From positions 62,001 to 126,000 of the forward strand of contig JADKDM010000033.1 of NCBI GenBank assembly GCA_016714565.1: 64,000 nt of DNA. The letters run 5' to 3'. Below the pieces are notes generated by a model. It saw nothing but the letters and a program-made list of their open reading frames with translations, did not search any database and was not told the origin of the DNA. Shown one piece after another: positions 42,972 through 51,819 of this stretch. Numbering within the stretch: position 1 is the stretch's first letter; every line of letters starts with the position of its first letter. Source of the stretch: Candidatus Villigracilis propinquus (GTDB lineage Bacteria > Chloroflexota > Anaerolineae > Anaerolineales > Villigracilaceae). A program made the position numbers and the translations under genes.

Positions 42972-43763
42972 ATGGACGAAAACAAAAGCGCAAACACACT
43001 ACAGCAATACAGCCTGATGGAAATACTTGGAATATGGGCTGCGGTTGCCCTACCCATGGGATTCATCCTATGGGTGGCAATGCCCTTGATTATTCCGCAT
43101 ACGAACATTGAGCCGGGATTCATCTATCTGGTATTGATAACTTTAGGGTTGGTCTGGCAGGGCATTCTTGCCTACATCATCCTTAGACGGGAAGTTAAAC
43201 CCTTCACATGGGAAAATATAAAACAACGGCTCTGGCTGCATACCCCAACAGATCCCAAAACGGGTGTGCCCTCTAAAAAATTATACCTATGGACCATCCC
43301 GATCATCGCTTTTACCCTGCTGTGGGATAACTTGAACATCCTTGGAGGATTAAATGATTTCTGGGTAAGAACATTCCCGTTTTTGTCCCCTCCCCAATAT
43401 GCCATCATCCAAAATTTGGCGGACCCTGCCATTGGTCAATGGTGGCTGATGGGTGTGCTGGTTGTCTTGATTGCGTTCAACTACCTTCTTGGCGAAGAGT
43501 TAATATTTAGGGGCATTCTCCTGCCAAAAATGAACGGCGTATTTGGAAAATGGGATATTGTCGCCAATGGCATTCTCTTCGCCGGGTACCATTTGCATTT
43601 GATCTGGAGGCTTCCCTCAACGATCATCCTGCGCGATTGGGTATATTCCTGGGCAGCGAAACGGTACAAGTCATATTGGGTTGCAGTAATCATTCACGGG
43701 TTTGATGCCGTATTTTTGGTCGTTCTTTTTCCAATGGCCATCATGGGATTGATTAAGGCATAA
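42972..43763 (+). CDS. CPBP-family intramembrane protease-like protein
   Basis: This 263-residue protein has about six membrane segments and the EE-x3-R motif in GEELIFRGILLPKMNGVFG, then a His in AGYHLHL and another in VIIHGFDA. This places it in the CPBP (Abi) family, as a distant relative of the protein at 28980. ATG 42972 follows CGAGGAAGAGTAAATT. Whether it is a protease, an immunity protein or a chaperone is unknown. Confidence 0.8.
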   Translation: MDENKSANTLQQYSLMEILGIWAAVALPMGFILWVAMPLIIPHTNIEPGFIYLVLITLGLVWQGILAYIILRREVKPFTWENIKQRLWLHTPTDPKTGVPSKKLYLWTIPIIAFTLLWDNLNILGGLNDFWVRTFPFLSPPQYAIIQNLADPAIGQWWLMGVLVVLIAFNYLLGEELIFRGILLPKMNGVFGKWDIVANGILFAGYHLHLIWRLPSTIILRDWVYSWAAKRYKSYWVAVIIHGFDAVFLVVLFPMAIMGLIKA

Positions 43764-43832
43764 AGACATCCGTTATCCTGTCTATTTATTTATTGGGCAA
43801 CTCCTTAGATAAATTTCATTCAAGAGAGAATT

Positions 43833-44270
43833 ATGAAACAGTCAATTGTACATATCGCTTTAGTTGTAAGAGACTATGATGAAGCCATTGTTTTTTATAC
43901 CGAAAAACTTCATTTCACACTTGTCGAAGATATATACCAACCAGAACAAGATAAACGCTGGGTTGTGGTTTCTCCTCCCGGCTCAAATGGGACAACTCTG
44001 CTTCTGGCTAGGGCTTCAAAGCCAGAACAGCAACCCTTTATAGGTAATCAAACAGGCGGGAGAGTGTTTCTATTTCTTAACACGGACAATTTCTGGAGAG
44101 ATTACAACGAGATGATTTCTAAAGGTATCAAGTTTATTAGAGAGCCAAAAGAAGAATCCTATGGACTGGTTGCCGTTTTTGAAGATTTATACGGAAACCT
44201 TTGGGATTTGCTACAACTTAATGTCGATCATCCATTGTTGACGTTAACCGTAAGACAAGGCGCACTGTAA
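43833..44270 (+). CDS. VOC-superfamily (glyoxalase-like) protein
   Basis: This 145-residue protein shows the two-module VOC pattern: IVHIALVVRDYDEAIVFYTEKL at the start and VFEDLYGNLWDLLQ at the end, with a His near the N-terminus and a Glu/Asp at the end of module two as possible metal ligands. Families include glyoxalase I, ring-cleavage dioxygenases and resistance proteins, and the exact role cannot be read. ATG 43833 follows AAGAGAGAATT. It is close to, but not overlapping, the GH16-like gene. Confidence 0.8.
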   Translation: MKQSIVHIALVVRDYDEAIVFYTEKLHFTLVEDIYQPEQDKRWVVVSPPGSNGTTLLLARASKPEQQPFIGNQTGGRVFLFLNTDNFWRDYNEMISKGIKFIREPKEESYGLVAVFEDLYGNLWDLLQLNVDHPLLTLTVRQGAL

Positions 44271-44301
44271 TTTTAATCGTTAACAAGCATAGGAATTGAA
44301 T

Positions 44302-45096
44302 ATGACCCTGGAATTACTAAAAAGAACTGATACTGGTTTGTACGAATTGGATTTTTTTGATGACTTTAGCGACAAGAGTCTGAATCGAAGAAGGTGGATT
44401 CCATATTATCTTCCACAGTGGAGTTCAAGAAAAAACTCCCGGCCGCGATTTAGAATTGAGAATAGCAATCTCATTCTTGAGATACAAAGCGACCAAAAAC
44501 CCTGGTGCCCTGAATTTAATGGCTCTATACGGGTATCATCCATTCAAACTGGAGTGTATTCGGGCGAACTAAATACTTCGCAAGGCCAACATCTGTTTTC
44601 CAAAAACTGCCGGGTGCGCGAAGTACAAACGACAGAAAAAACTTACACACCTCAGTATGGATATTTTGAGATGAAAGCCAAATGCGCCATCACGAAAGGG
44701 AATGTTGCTGCATTTTGGATGATTGGATTCGAGGACATTCCCGAACATTCAGCAGAGATATGCATCTTTGAATTGAAGGCAGAGAATATCAGGAAAACAG
44801 GGTCAACCATTGGGTTTGGAATTCATCCATTTCAAGACCCAACCATTACCGACGAATTTTTCGAAGAAGAATTCACAATTGACACGTCCGAATTTAATGT
44901 TTATGCGGCAGAGTGGACTCCAGACGAGGTCATTTTTTATATCAATAGCGTGAAAGTTAAGACAATTCAACAATCCCCACAGTACCCCATGCAATTCATG
45001 CTAAGTATATATGATGTTTCAGAAACTAAACCGCGCCGTGAGAAAATGGAGTTTACTATCGATTATGTTTATGGCTACTGCTCAATAAAATTCTAA
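44302..45096 (+). CDS. GH16-like concanavalin fold protein with altered active site
   Basis: This 264-residue protein looks like a glycoside hydrolase family 16 beta-jelly roll: DFFDDFSDKSLNRRRW at the start, GYFEMKAKC...GNVAAFWMIG, and EFNVYAAEWTPDEVIFYINS. The active-site motif of the family is E-x-D-x-(x)-E; here it reads EICIFEL, with Cys in place of the Asp. Both Glu remain, so activity may be reduced, altered or absent. There is no signal peptide, which is unusual for a polysaccharide hydrolase. I chose ATG 44302 with AGGA seven bases before it; TTG 44296 is the alternative. Confidence 0.65.
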   Translation: MTLELLKRTDTGLYELDFFDDFSDKSLNRRRWIPYYLPQWSSRKNSRPRFRIENSNLILEIQSDQKPWCPEFNGSIRVSSIQTGVYSGELNTSQGQHLFSKNCRVREVQTTEKTYTPQYGYFEMKAKCAITKGNVAAFWMIGFEDIPEHSAEICIFELKAENIRKTGSTIGFGIHPFQDPTITDEFFEEEFTIDTSEFNVYAAEWTPDEVIFYINSVKVKTIQQSPQYPMQFMLSIYDVSETKPRREKMEFTIDYVYGYCSIKF

Positions 45097-45159
45097 AGCG
45101 TATTTAATAATGCATCGCATAAATGCGAGACCGGTCAGAACTTTCAGCCTTTTTAATTT

Positions 45160-45332
45160 TCACATCATGATCTTTGGCCTGTACTGCAGCGCCTCTGCCA
45201 AATGCACGGATTGGATCTCTTCACTCCCTGCCAAATCCGCAATGGTGCAGGATAATTTGAGAATGCGGTGATAGGCACGCTCGGATAATTGCAGTTGACT
45301 CATCGCGTTTTTTCCTGCCAATTCCAAGCTAG
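45160..45332 (-). pseudogene. 3' fragment of comM
   Basis: The minus strand encodes AMSQLQLSERAYHRILKLS and then IADLAGSEEIQSVHLAEALQ and RPKIMM, nearly identical to the ComM C-terminus at 48482-48640. The upstream part is missing. The fragment directly adjoins the 3' end of the GGDEF-EAL gene, so that gene may have been inserted into or next to an old comM copy. Confidence 0.85.
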
Positions 45333-48097
45333 GTAGTTTCCTGTGGATTTGGTATTTCGGTGCGTACATACTCAATAAACGCACTCATTTCCAATGGTTT
45401 ACTGAAATAATAGCCTTGGAGCACATCACAGCCTTCATTTTTTAGACTTGATATCTGGCTAGAGGTTTCAACACCTTCCGCAACAGTCTGCAGTTCAAGC
45501 GTTTTTGCCATTGAAATAATGCTTGAGGTTAAATTTTTGCGTTGGGGGTTGGCAATATCATCAACAAATGACTTATCAATTTTTAGATAGTCTATTGGTA
45601 GGTTAGTCAGATAACTCAATGAAGAAAATCCTGTACCAAAATCGTCAAGAGCAATGCCGATTCCCAAGGCCTTTATTTCCAACAGGCAGGCGATGGATTT
45701 CTCCAATTCTTGGAGCAAAAAACTCTCGGTTATTTCAAAGACCAATTCAATATTTTGTGAGCTATTTTCTGCGATCACCTCTTTTATCTTCGAGACAAAG
45801 GTTCCATTTTCAAACTGTTTGGAAGATACATTAATGGCCAATTTTATATGAATGCCGTTTTCTTTCAAGGCCCGGTCGATCCGAAATATTTCCTCAAGGA
45901 CCCAGTCCCCGATGGGTTTAATCAAGCCGTTACTTTCAGAGAGAGGAATAAACTTATCGGGCGTGAATTGGAATCCATTTTGCGTATTCCAACGGATCAA
46001 AGCCTCGGCACCAATTACCTTGAAACCATCCCCAACAAAGGCTATTTGAGGCTGAAGATTTAATATAAACTCATGATTAACTAGGGCTTTGCCAAGCATA
46101 AGCTGCATTTCAAGGGTTTCTTGATTTCTCTTTTCAATTTCTGCAGAAGAGAAAGAGTATCGACCTCTGCCAGCGGACTTTGCGTCATACATGGCGGCAT
46201 CGGCTTTTCTAACGAGGCCTTCGGTGGTTATATCGTCACGCGGAGACAACGAAATCCCAATACTTACCCCGAGGGTTAGTTCTCTATTCACAACAAAATA
46301 AGGACGCCGGATTTGTTTGATGAGGTTTTCTGCCACAATCCTTGCATTTTCATCCTGTGTGATATCTTCAAGAATTACGGTAAACTCATCGCCCCCAAAC
46401 CTGGAGACGGTATCAGATTCACGAATTGATGATTTAATCCGGTAGGCAACTTCCTTTAAGAGCAAATCCCCAATTGCATGTCCCAATGAATCATTAATCA
46501 CTTTAAAACCGTCCAAATCCATAAACAGCAAGGCAACGGACTTCTTATTTCTTTTGGCCCGGCTCAATGCTCTTTCCAAGCGATGATTAAAATAAACCCG
46601 GTTGGGTATGCCTGTTAATGAATCATAATAGGCGAGGTATTGAAGATCCTCTTCGGCCTTTTTTATTTTGCTAATGTCGGAGGAAATACATATATAGTTT
46701 TCAACAGCGCCACTCGATTTTTTTAATGCAGTGATTGACATACGGTTGGGGAATATTTCACCGTTTTTCTTGCGGTTCCAAATTTCTCCTTCCCAATAGC
46801 CTTTGGCAATGAGGTCGTGCCACATCTCGGTGTAGAACTTCTTTTTATGGCGACCCGATTTAAATAATCTTGGATTTTGTCCAATTAAATCTTCGATTGT
46901 ATAACCAGACATTTTTTCAAAAGAATTATTGATCCGAATAATGTTGCTGCCAGCATCCGTAATGTATATCCCTTCCAAGGCGTCATTGATGATACGATCT
47001 GAAATGACCAACTCTTCGTTTAGATATTTTAGATTATTCATGTATTCCTGCATCTTAGTAATGTCGTGCAGCATAAATAATCGGCCAATTTGGGATCCAT
47101 CGGTATCGACTATTGGTGAGGAGTCCACCCTAAAATAAAAAATTTTGCCGTCAGAGTCAAGCGTAAGGATGGAGGAATCATTCGGGTTTAAAGTAGACGC
47201 AAGTGTCCTAAAGCCAGGGAAAATTTTCATGGCTTCTATCATCTTGATCCCATCAAAATCCATTTCCTGGAGAGTGGCCTGATCCCGGTCTGGTTTTCCA
47301 AAAGTTCTTATGAACTGCATTGCGGCGGGATTAATATCGATGATCCTGTCAGAAGAATCCAAAATGACGACAATGTCCTTGATATTTTCAATGACAAGAT
47401 CCCTGGCAAAGGGCTTGATCACGGCGTTGGGCAAACGAAATATACCCCAATAGAAAACAACGAGGGTGGTTAATATACTGATTGAAGTCATATCGAAAAA
47501 GGTTGAGCCGAGACTGATGGCAACAACATTAATCGAAAAAGAAATAATTGAACCCGCAAAAATAAAAGTACTTTGCCGGCGATATAACTTGGGGGATCTT
47601 ATGGCGTATAGCAAGAGGATAACGCATACCAACAATATGTTGCTATAAGAATAATAGGTATGAATCCAATAGCTTATCCCAGGGGTAAATGTAAATATTG
47701 GTCTGCCATCCAGATATACCCGTTGTATATTTGACGCAAACGAATAGGGAAAGTCATTGGTAATTAATGCTAACAACGAAAGGAGCGGGACGACAAAGAT
47801 TATTAGCGCATATTGTGGAAATTTTTCTTTTTTATAAGCATATTCATAGGCTGTGAGGACATACAGTGGGGGGATGAATATAATGCTGAAAAATTTTGCC
47901 CTTTGGAAAAATATTACAAGTTCGATATTCTTTACGTAATAACATAGCGCTTCCATGAGAAGCCAGAAAGAAACCAGGATGGCTCCAATGATTAAACGCC
48001 TTGTAATATGAACATTTCTCACCCTATATAGGAGCACTATCAAAACGATAGAAATGAGGAAGCTTACAAGAAATATGATGCTATACACCATTAGCAT
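45329..48097 (-). CDS. 7TM-PAS-GGDEF-EAL cyclic-di-GMP enzyme
   Basis: This 922-residue protein has seven N-terminal membrane segments (about 1-225) of the histidine-kinase-N 7TM type, then PAS domains (about 230-350 and 365-490). A GGDEF domain with SRFGGDEF near residue 565 and the inhibitory-site RxxD (RESD) five residues before it follows, and an EAL domain with AEALIRW near 700, ELVFEITES, DDFGTGFSSL and KIDKSFV. Both catalytic signatures are intact, so it may make and degrade c-di-GMP in response to a membrane and PAS signal. The start is ATG 48097 or 48091. Its 3' end abuts a comM fragment. Confidence 0.88.
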   Translation of the reverse strand: MLMVYSIIFLVSFLISIVLIVLLYRVRNVHITRRLIIGAILVSFWLLMEALCYYVKNIELVIFFQRAKFFSIIFIPPLYVLTAYEYAYKKEKFPQYALIIFVVPLLSLLALITNDFPYSFASNIQRVYLDGRPIFTFTPGISYWIHTYYSYSNILLVCVILLLYAIRSPKLYRRQSTFIFAGSIISFSINVVAISLGSTFFDMTSISILTTLVVFYWGIFRLPNAVIKPFARDLVIENIKDIVVILDSSDRIIDINPAAMQFIRTFGKPDRDQATLQEMDFDGIKMIEAMKIFPGFRTLASTLNPNDSSILTLDSDGKIFYFRVDSSPIVDTDGSQIGRLFMLHDITKMQEYMNNLKYLNEELVISDRIINDALEGIYITDAGSNIIRINNSFEKMSGYTIEDLIGQNPRLFKSGRHKKKFYTEMWHDLIAKGYWEGEIWNRKKNGEIFPNRMSITALKKSSGAVENYICISSDISKIKKAEEDLQYLAYYDSLTGIPNRVYFNHRLERALSRAKRNKKSVALLFMDLDGFKVINDSLGHAIGDLLLKEVAYRIKSSIRESDTVSRFGGDEFTVILEDITQDENARIVAENLIKQIRRPYFVVNRELTLGVSIGISLSPRDDITTEGLVRKADAAMYDAKSAGRGRYSFSSAEIEKRNQETLEMQLMLGKALVNHEFILNLQPQIAFVGDGFKVIGAEALIRWNTQNGFQFTPDKFIPLSESNGLIKPIGDWVLEEIFRIDRALKENGIHIKLAINVSSKQFENGTFVSKIKEVIAENSSQNIELVFEITESFLLQELEKSIACLLEIKALGIGIALDDFGTGFSSLSYLTNLPIDYLKIDKSFVDDIANPQRKNLTSSIISMAKTLELQTVAEGVETSSQISSLKNEGCDVLQGYYFSKPLEMSAFIEYVRTEIPNPQETT

Positions 48098-48166
48098 TGC
48101 TCCTGGCTGATATAAATTTACAGCTTATCTTTAGAGGTTATTCAATAAACCTATTTTTGAATTCTC

Positions 48167-48268
48167 TCAAGATGGGAGACTGGGCTGGATGTGATCGGTT
48201 GTGGCTAGTTGGTTTCGAAACCAGTCTTCGATGGCGAGATATTTGGAATATTCGGGTTGTTTGGACAT
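48167..48268 (-). CDS. small ORF or truncated gene start with strong ribosome site
   Basis: GGAGGAAACCGC directly precedes an ATG (48268 on the minus strand) that opens 33 codons: MSKQPEYSKYLAIEDWFRNQ and onward. The quality of the ribosome site is striking for this gap. It may be a real small protein or the 5' remnant of a gene whose body is lost. The remaining gap 48269-48478 contains only a weak hairpin (ATGCCCGA/TCGGGCAT) downstream of comM and nothing else that I can support. Confidence 0.35.
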   Translation of the reverse strand: MSKQPEYSKYLAIEDWFRNQLATTDHIQPSLPS

Positions 48269-48478
48269 TGCGGTTTCCTCCGAAATTGGTTGTTGAGAGG
48301 GTTCGATCGGATTCAGTATAGCATTTTTGGTTGTACAGGTGACAGACCTGCCCAATTAACACTCGTAAAGAAACACTCATAGCACTGATTGGTAAAATTC
48401 CAGAATCTAGATGCCCGAATACATAAGGTACCATGTGTACTATCGGGCATGATATTGCGCTTTTTGAGAGTTACACAA

Positions 48479-50023
48479 TCACCCCATCATAATCTTCGGA
48501 CGGTATTGCAGCGCTTCTGCCAAATGCGGTGACTGTATCTCTTCGCTCCCCGCTAGATCCGCAATTGTGCGCGCTAACTTCAAAATGCGATGGTAGGCGC
48601 GTGCCGATAAATTGAGTTGACTCATGGCCGATCGCATCAGGCTCTGACCTTCGGGCTGGAGTTGGCAAAATTGCCTGACCTCGCCGATACGCATGTCGGC
48701 ATTACAAACGATATTCGATGCTTCGATATTCGAGTTGCGAATACTCGAATATCGTTGTGTCTGAATATCTCTGGCGGTTTGTACGCGCTTGCGGATGGAT
48801 TCGCTTGATTCGCCCAGCCTGTCGCTGCTAAGTTTTTCGTAATCGACTCTGGGGACTTCGATGTGGATGTCGATGCGGTCAAGCAATGGACCGGAGATGC
48901 GTTTTTGGTATTTGGTTACCACAGCAGGAGCGCAAGTGCATGGCTTTTGTGAATCACCGTGATAGCCACAGGGACATGGATTCATTGCCGCAATTAATTG
49001 GAAATTTGCAGAAAACGTGAGCGAGCCTTTGGCGCGGCTGATGGTGACAACTTTATCTTCCATCGGCTGGCGCATGACTTCGAGGACACGGGTACCGAAC
49101 TCGGGGAATTCATCGAGGAAGAGGACGCCGCGATGGGCTAGGGAGATTTCGCCAGGCTTGGGAATGTTGCCGCCGCCGACGAGACCGGCGTGGGAAATAG
49201 TGTGGTGCGGCGAGCGGAAAGGACGATGTTTGATCAGCGGTGTGCCAACAGGGAGTTGATCTGCTACAGAGTAGATACGAGTCACATCCAGCGATTCTTC
49301 GATGGACATTTCAGGCAGAATACCTGGCAGGGCGCGGGCAATTAATGTTTTACCAGCGCCGGGAGAGCCGACCATAAGAACATTGTGTCCACCGGCGGCT
49401 GCGACTTCGAGGGCGCGTTTGACGTGGTCTTGTCCTTTGATCTCGGAGAAGTCTGTGGGGGTAAAGAGGGGTTCGAGGAAACTGTCTGAGGGTTGATAAG
49501 GCTGAATGAGCTGCCGACCAGCTAAATGGTCGTAGAGATGCGCAAGGGATTTGACCGGGAACACTTCAAGGTTGGGAATCAAGGCCGCTTCGGGCGCATC
49601 CACTTCAGGGACGAACATGCGCTTGTATCCATTGGCGCGGGCGGTGGCGGCCATTGGCAAAATGCCGCGGGTGTGACGGACGACGCCATCAAGCGAGAGT
49701 TCGCCGACGAACATGGCGCCTTCAATACTTTCTTGTGGGAGAAAACCGGCGAGGATGACGACGCCCAATGCGATGGGCAGATCGTAGGCGGGGCCTTCTT
49801 TGCGGATGGCGGCAGGGGAAAGGTTGACGACGATGCGGTGACGTGGAAAATTCAACCCGGCATTTTTGACCGCAGTTTGCACGCGTTCACGGCTTTCTTG
49901 AACGGCGGCATCGGGTAAGCCAACAATGACGACGGCAGGGAGACCATTGGTGTAATCTACTTCTACTTCGACGATTACGCCTTCAAGTCCCACCACGGCA
50001 CAGGAATATACTCGAGAGAGCAT
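48479..50023 (-). CDS. comM: YifB/ComM-type Mg-chelatase-like AAA+ ATPase
   Basis: This 514-residue protein has an N-terminal Lon-protease-like domain (AVVGLEGVIVEVEVDYTNGLP and GELSLDGVVRHTRGILPM), an AAA+ core with P-loop GSPGAGKT (about 218-225), LFLDEFPEF as Walker B, a Cys-rich insertion NPCPCGYHGD...CTCAP, and a C-terminal helical domain (LNLSARAYHRILKLARTIADL). ComM acts as a helicase in natural transformation recombination. A segment of about 20 residues (YSSIRNSNIEASNIVCNADM) near residue 425 is unusual and coincides with a palindromic DNA element. Two decayed partial copies of this gene lie at 24045-24300 and 45160-45332. Confidence 0.92.
   Translation of the reverse strand: MLSRVYSCAVVGLEGVIVEVEVDYTNGLPAVVIVGLPDAAVQESRERVQTAVKNAGLNFPRHRIVVNLSPAAIRKEGPAYDLPIALGVVILAGFLPQESIEGAMFVGELSLDGVVRHTRGILPMAATARANGYKRMFVPEVDAPEAALIPNLEVFPVKSLAHLYDHLAGRQLIQPYQPSDSFLEPLFTPTDFSEIKGQDHVKRALEVAAAGGHNVLMVGSPGAGKTLIARALPGILPEMSIEESLDVTRIYSVADQLPVGTPLIKHRPFRSPHHTISHAGLVGGGNIPKPGEISLAHRGVLFLDEFPEFGTRVLEVMRQPMEDKVVTISRAKGSLTFSANFQLIAAMNPCPCGYHGDSQKPCTCAPAVVTKYQKRISGPLLDRIDIHIEVPRVDYEKLSSDRLGESSESIRKRVQTARDIQTQRYSSIRNSNIEASNIVCNADMRIGEVRQFCQLQPEGQSLMRSAMSQLNLSARAYHRILKLARTIADLAGSEEIQSPHLAEALQYRPKIMMG
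48709..48754. repeat. palindromic insertion inside comM
   Basis: CGATATTCGAG (48724-48734) and CTCGAATATCG (48744-48754) are perfect complements, and a third CGATATTCGA lies at 48709-48718. The element keeps the comM frame and encodes the odd NSNIEASNI stretch. Confidence 0.75.
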
Positions 50024-50273
50024 GGGGTTATTTTAGCATATCCCTTTTATAAGACAATGTCTATGAAGATGTGGATATATAAATAAAAGTTATGACCAGC
50101 TATAAATTAATGAATGGGCTTGAATGACGTTTCATACTTGAAGGCAGAGGTTGGGAAGTATATGCTGAAAGTGCGGGCAGAGTCGGAAGATATTGTGGAA
50201 TCCGGCGGCCCTCTGAGTAACTACTTCTGTTACTGCGACGTCCAATTTGCCTTTTGATCTTAAGGAGGACAAC

Positions 50274-50570
50274 ATGGCAGTTTCACTCTTTATTGGAGTG
50301 ATGGGTGGGGCAATTCTGGGCTTTGCGACCCAAAATCAGCGACATACGATTTTTGCGACCATTCATGAAAAGCACCCCACCCTATATATTTTGGCAGGAT
50401 TGATTCTGGTATTAGGATTGATCTCTGTTCCAATAGCAGTTTTGTATGATGTGTTCCTGATTGACCCGACACCTTTCTATTGGGGCGGGTGTATGGCTTG
50501 TAGTTTTTTCTTTGGCTACTTTATGGCGCACTACTCGATCCTTCAGGATACATTGGAGAATGCAATTTGA
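50274..50570 (+). CDS. small membrane protein
   Basis: This 98-residue protein starts at ATG 50274 behind an excellent AAGGAGGACAAC. It has about three hydrophobic segments (GVMGGAILGFA, YILAGLILVLGLISVPIAVL, GGCMACSFFFGYFM) with two Cys in the last. The family is not recognised. The gap 50024-50273 upstream holds no gene that I can support. The neighbours are comM and a LysR regulator, both on the other strand. Confidence 0.6.
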   Translation: MAVSLFIGVMGGAILGFATQNQRHTIFATIHEKHPTLYILAGLILVLGLISVPIAVLYDVFLIDPTPFYWGGCMACSFFFGYFMAHYSILQDTLENAI

Positions 50571-50698
50571 TTCTTTGTAAAGATGGGCGGGGGGTGGATT
50601 AGATTGTGTTTTGAAATAACAGCGGAGACCTTGAAGGTTTAATAAATCCGTCTGGTGTTGATTTGTTTTGAGTCAATGCCAGACGGAAGTTGATATAT

Positions 50699-51619
50699 CT
50701 ACGCCTGATGTGTATGAAGCAAGTCTGTATTTTCGATGGCGTGGATGAATCCCCAAAATACATCACTGGGGCGGTGAGGGGCCGCTTCACGTTTGCGGAC
50801 CATGTAGTTGATGCGCCTCATATCCACGCCATCGACTTTTACCTTTACAACACGTCCCAATTCCCGTAGGTATTTGCTAGCCAAGTCAGAAACAAAGGAA
50901 ACGCCAAATCCACCTGCAACAATTTCCACAACAGCTTCAGCGTTGCCCACTTCCAAAAAGATCTTCAAGTCTTCAAGGCCAATATCGAATTTGGCAAGTT
51001 CTTCAAGCATCACCTTCCGCGTTCCGGAAGTGTCTTCCCGCATGATCAACGGTTCCTGTAATATTTCAGCTGCTTCAATGGAATAGCGTGTCGCCCAGGG
51101 GTGCCGGGCTGGCACGATCAAGCTGATTGAATCGCGGAAGAATTCCTGTGATTCCAGACTGTCATCACTTACTTCGGAACTGACAATGCCCAGATGTGCT
51201 TCTCCATCCAGAAGCCATGTAATTGCGGATCTTGGTCTGCACGCTAGAATGTGCGCCTGAATGGAAGGGGATCGCTTGCAAAACCGCGCAAGAATGACTG
51301 GCAAAATATACTTTCCGCTGGATGAGCTGCACGCAATGCGCAGGTCACCGACCAGGATATTTTGCAGAGACGACATCATATTCTTCATGTCGTTCGTGTC
51401 GTGGATGATGCGCCGCGCCCAGGGCATTAGCAATTGCCCCGCATCGGTCAACTTTAGGCCGGTGCTGCTGCGAGTGAATAACTTGACTTCGAGTTCCTCT
51501 TCAAGCAGTTTGATCTGGTGACTTAACGCCGGCTGGCTGAGATGTAATTGTTTTGCTGCCTCGGATAAACTCGAGGTTTCCGCCGCACTTAGGAATATTT
51601 CGATCTTGCGAATGTCCAT
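50699..51619 (-). CDS. LysR-family transcriptional regulator
   Basis: This 306-residue protein has the LysR winged helix (MDIRKIEIFLSAAETSSLSEAAKQL, LSQPALSHQIKLLEEEL) and a type-2 periplasmic-binding-like effector domain (about 90-295). It is divergent to the duplicated membrane protein gene at 51820, separated by 200 bp, the usual arrangement for a LysR regulator and its target. No nitrogen or sulphur assimilation gene is nearby, so the effector cannot be guessed. Confidence 0.92.
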   Translation of the reverse strand: MDIRKIEIFLSAAETSSLSEAAKQLHLSQPALSHQIKLLEEELEVKLFTRSSTGLKLTDAGQLLMPWARRIIHDTNDMKNMMSSLQNILVGDLRIACSSSSGKYILPVILARFCKRSPSIQAHILACRPRSAITWLLDGEAHLGIVSSEVSDDSLESQEFFRDSISLIVPARHPWATRYSIEAAEILQEPLIMREDTSGTRKVMLEELAKFDIGLEDLKIFLEVGNAEAVVEIVAGGFGVSFVSDLASKYLRELGRVVKVKVDGVDMRRINYMVRKREAAPHRPSDVFWGFIHAIENTDLLHTHQA

Positions 51620-51819
51620 TGCCTTGCTCCATGTATACCCATATTCATTATAGGAGTGATTCGATTGTATGGCAATCCAATCACTGGCATGTAGCAGGAT
51701 GAAAGCCCACCAATATCACTTTTTTTGTTTAATAGCAATGCTGACCATGATATTTTTAGCAGGTGAAATAGTACGAAAGATTTATCACAACGGAATATCT
51801 CTGCACTATAATCGGCCGC

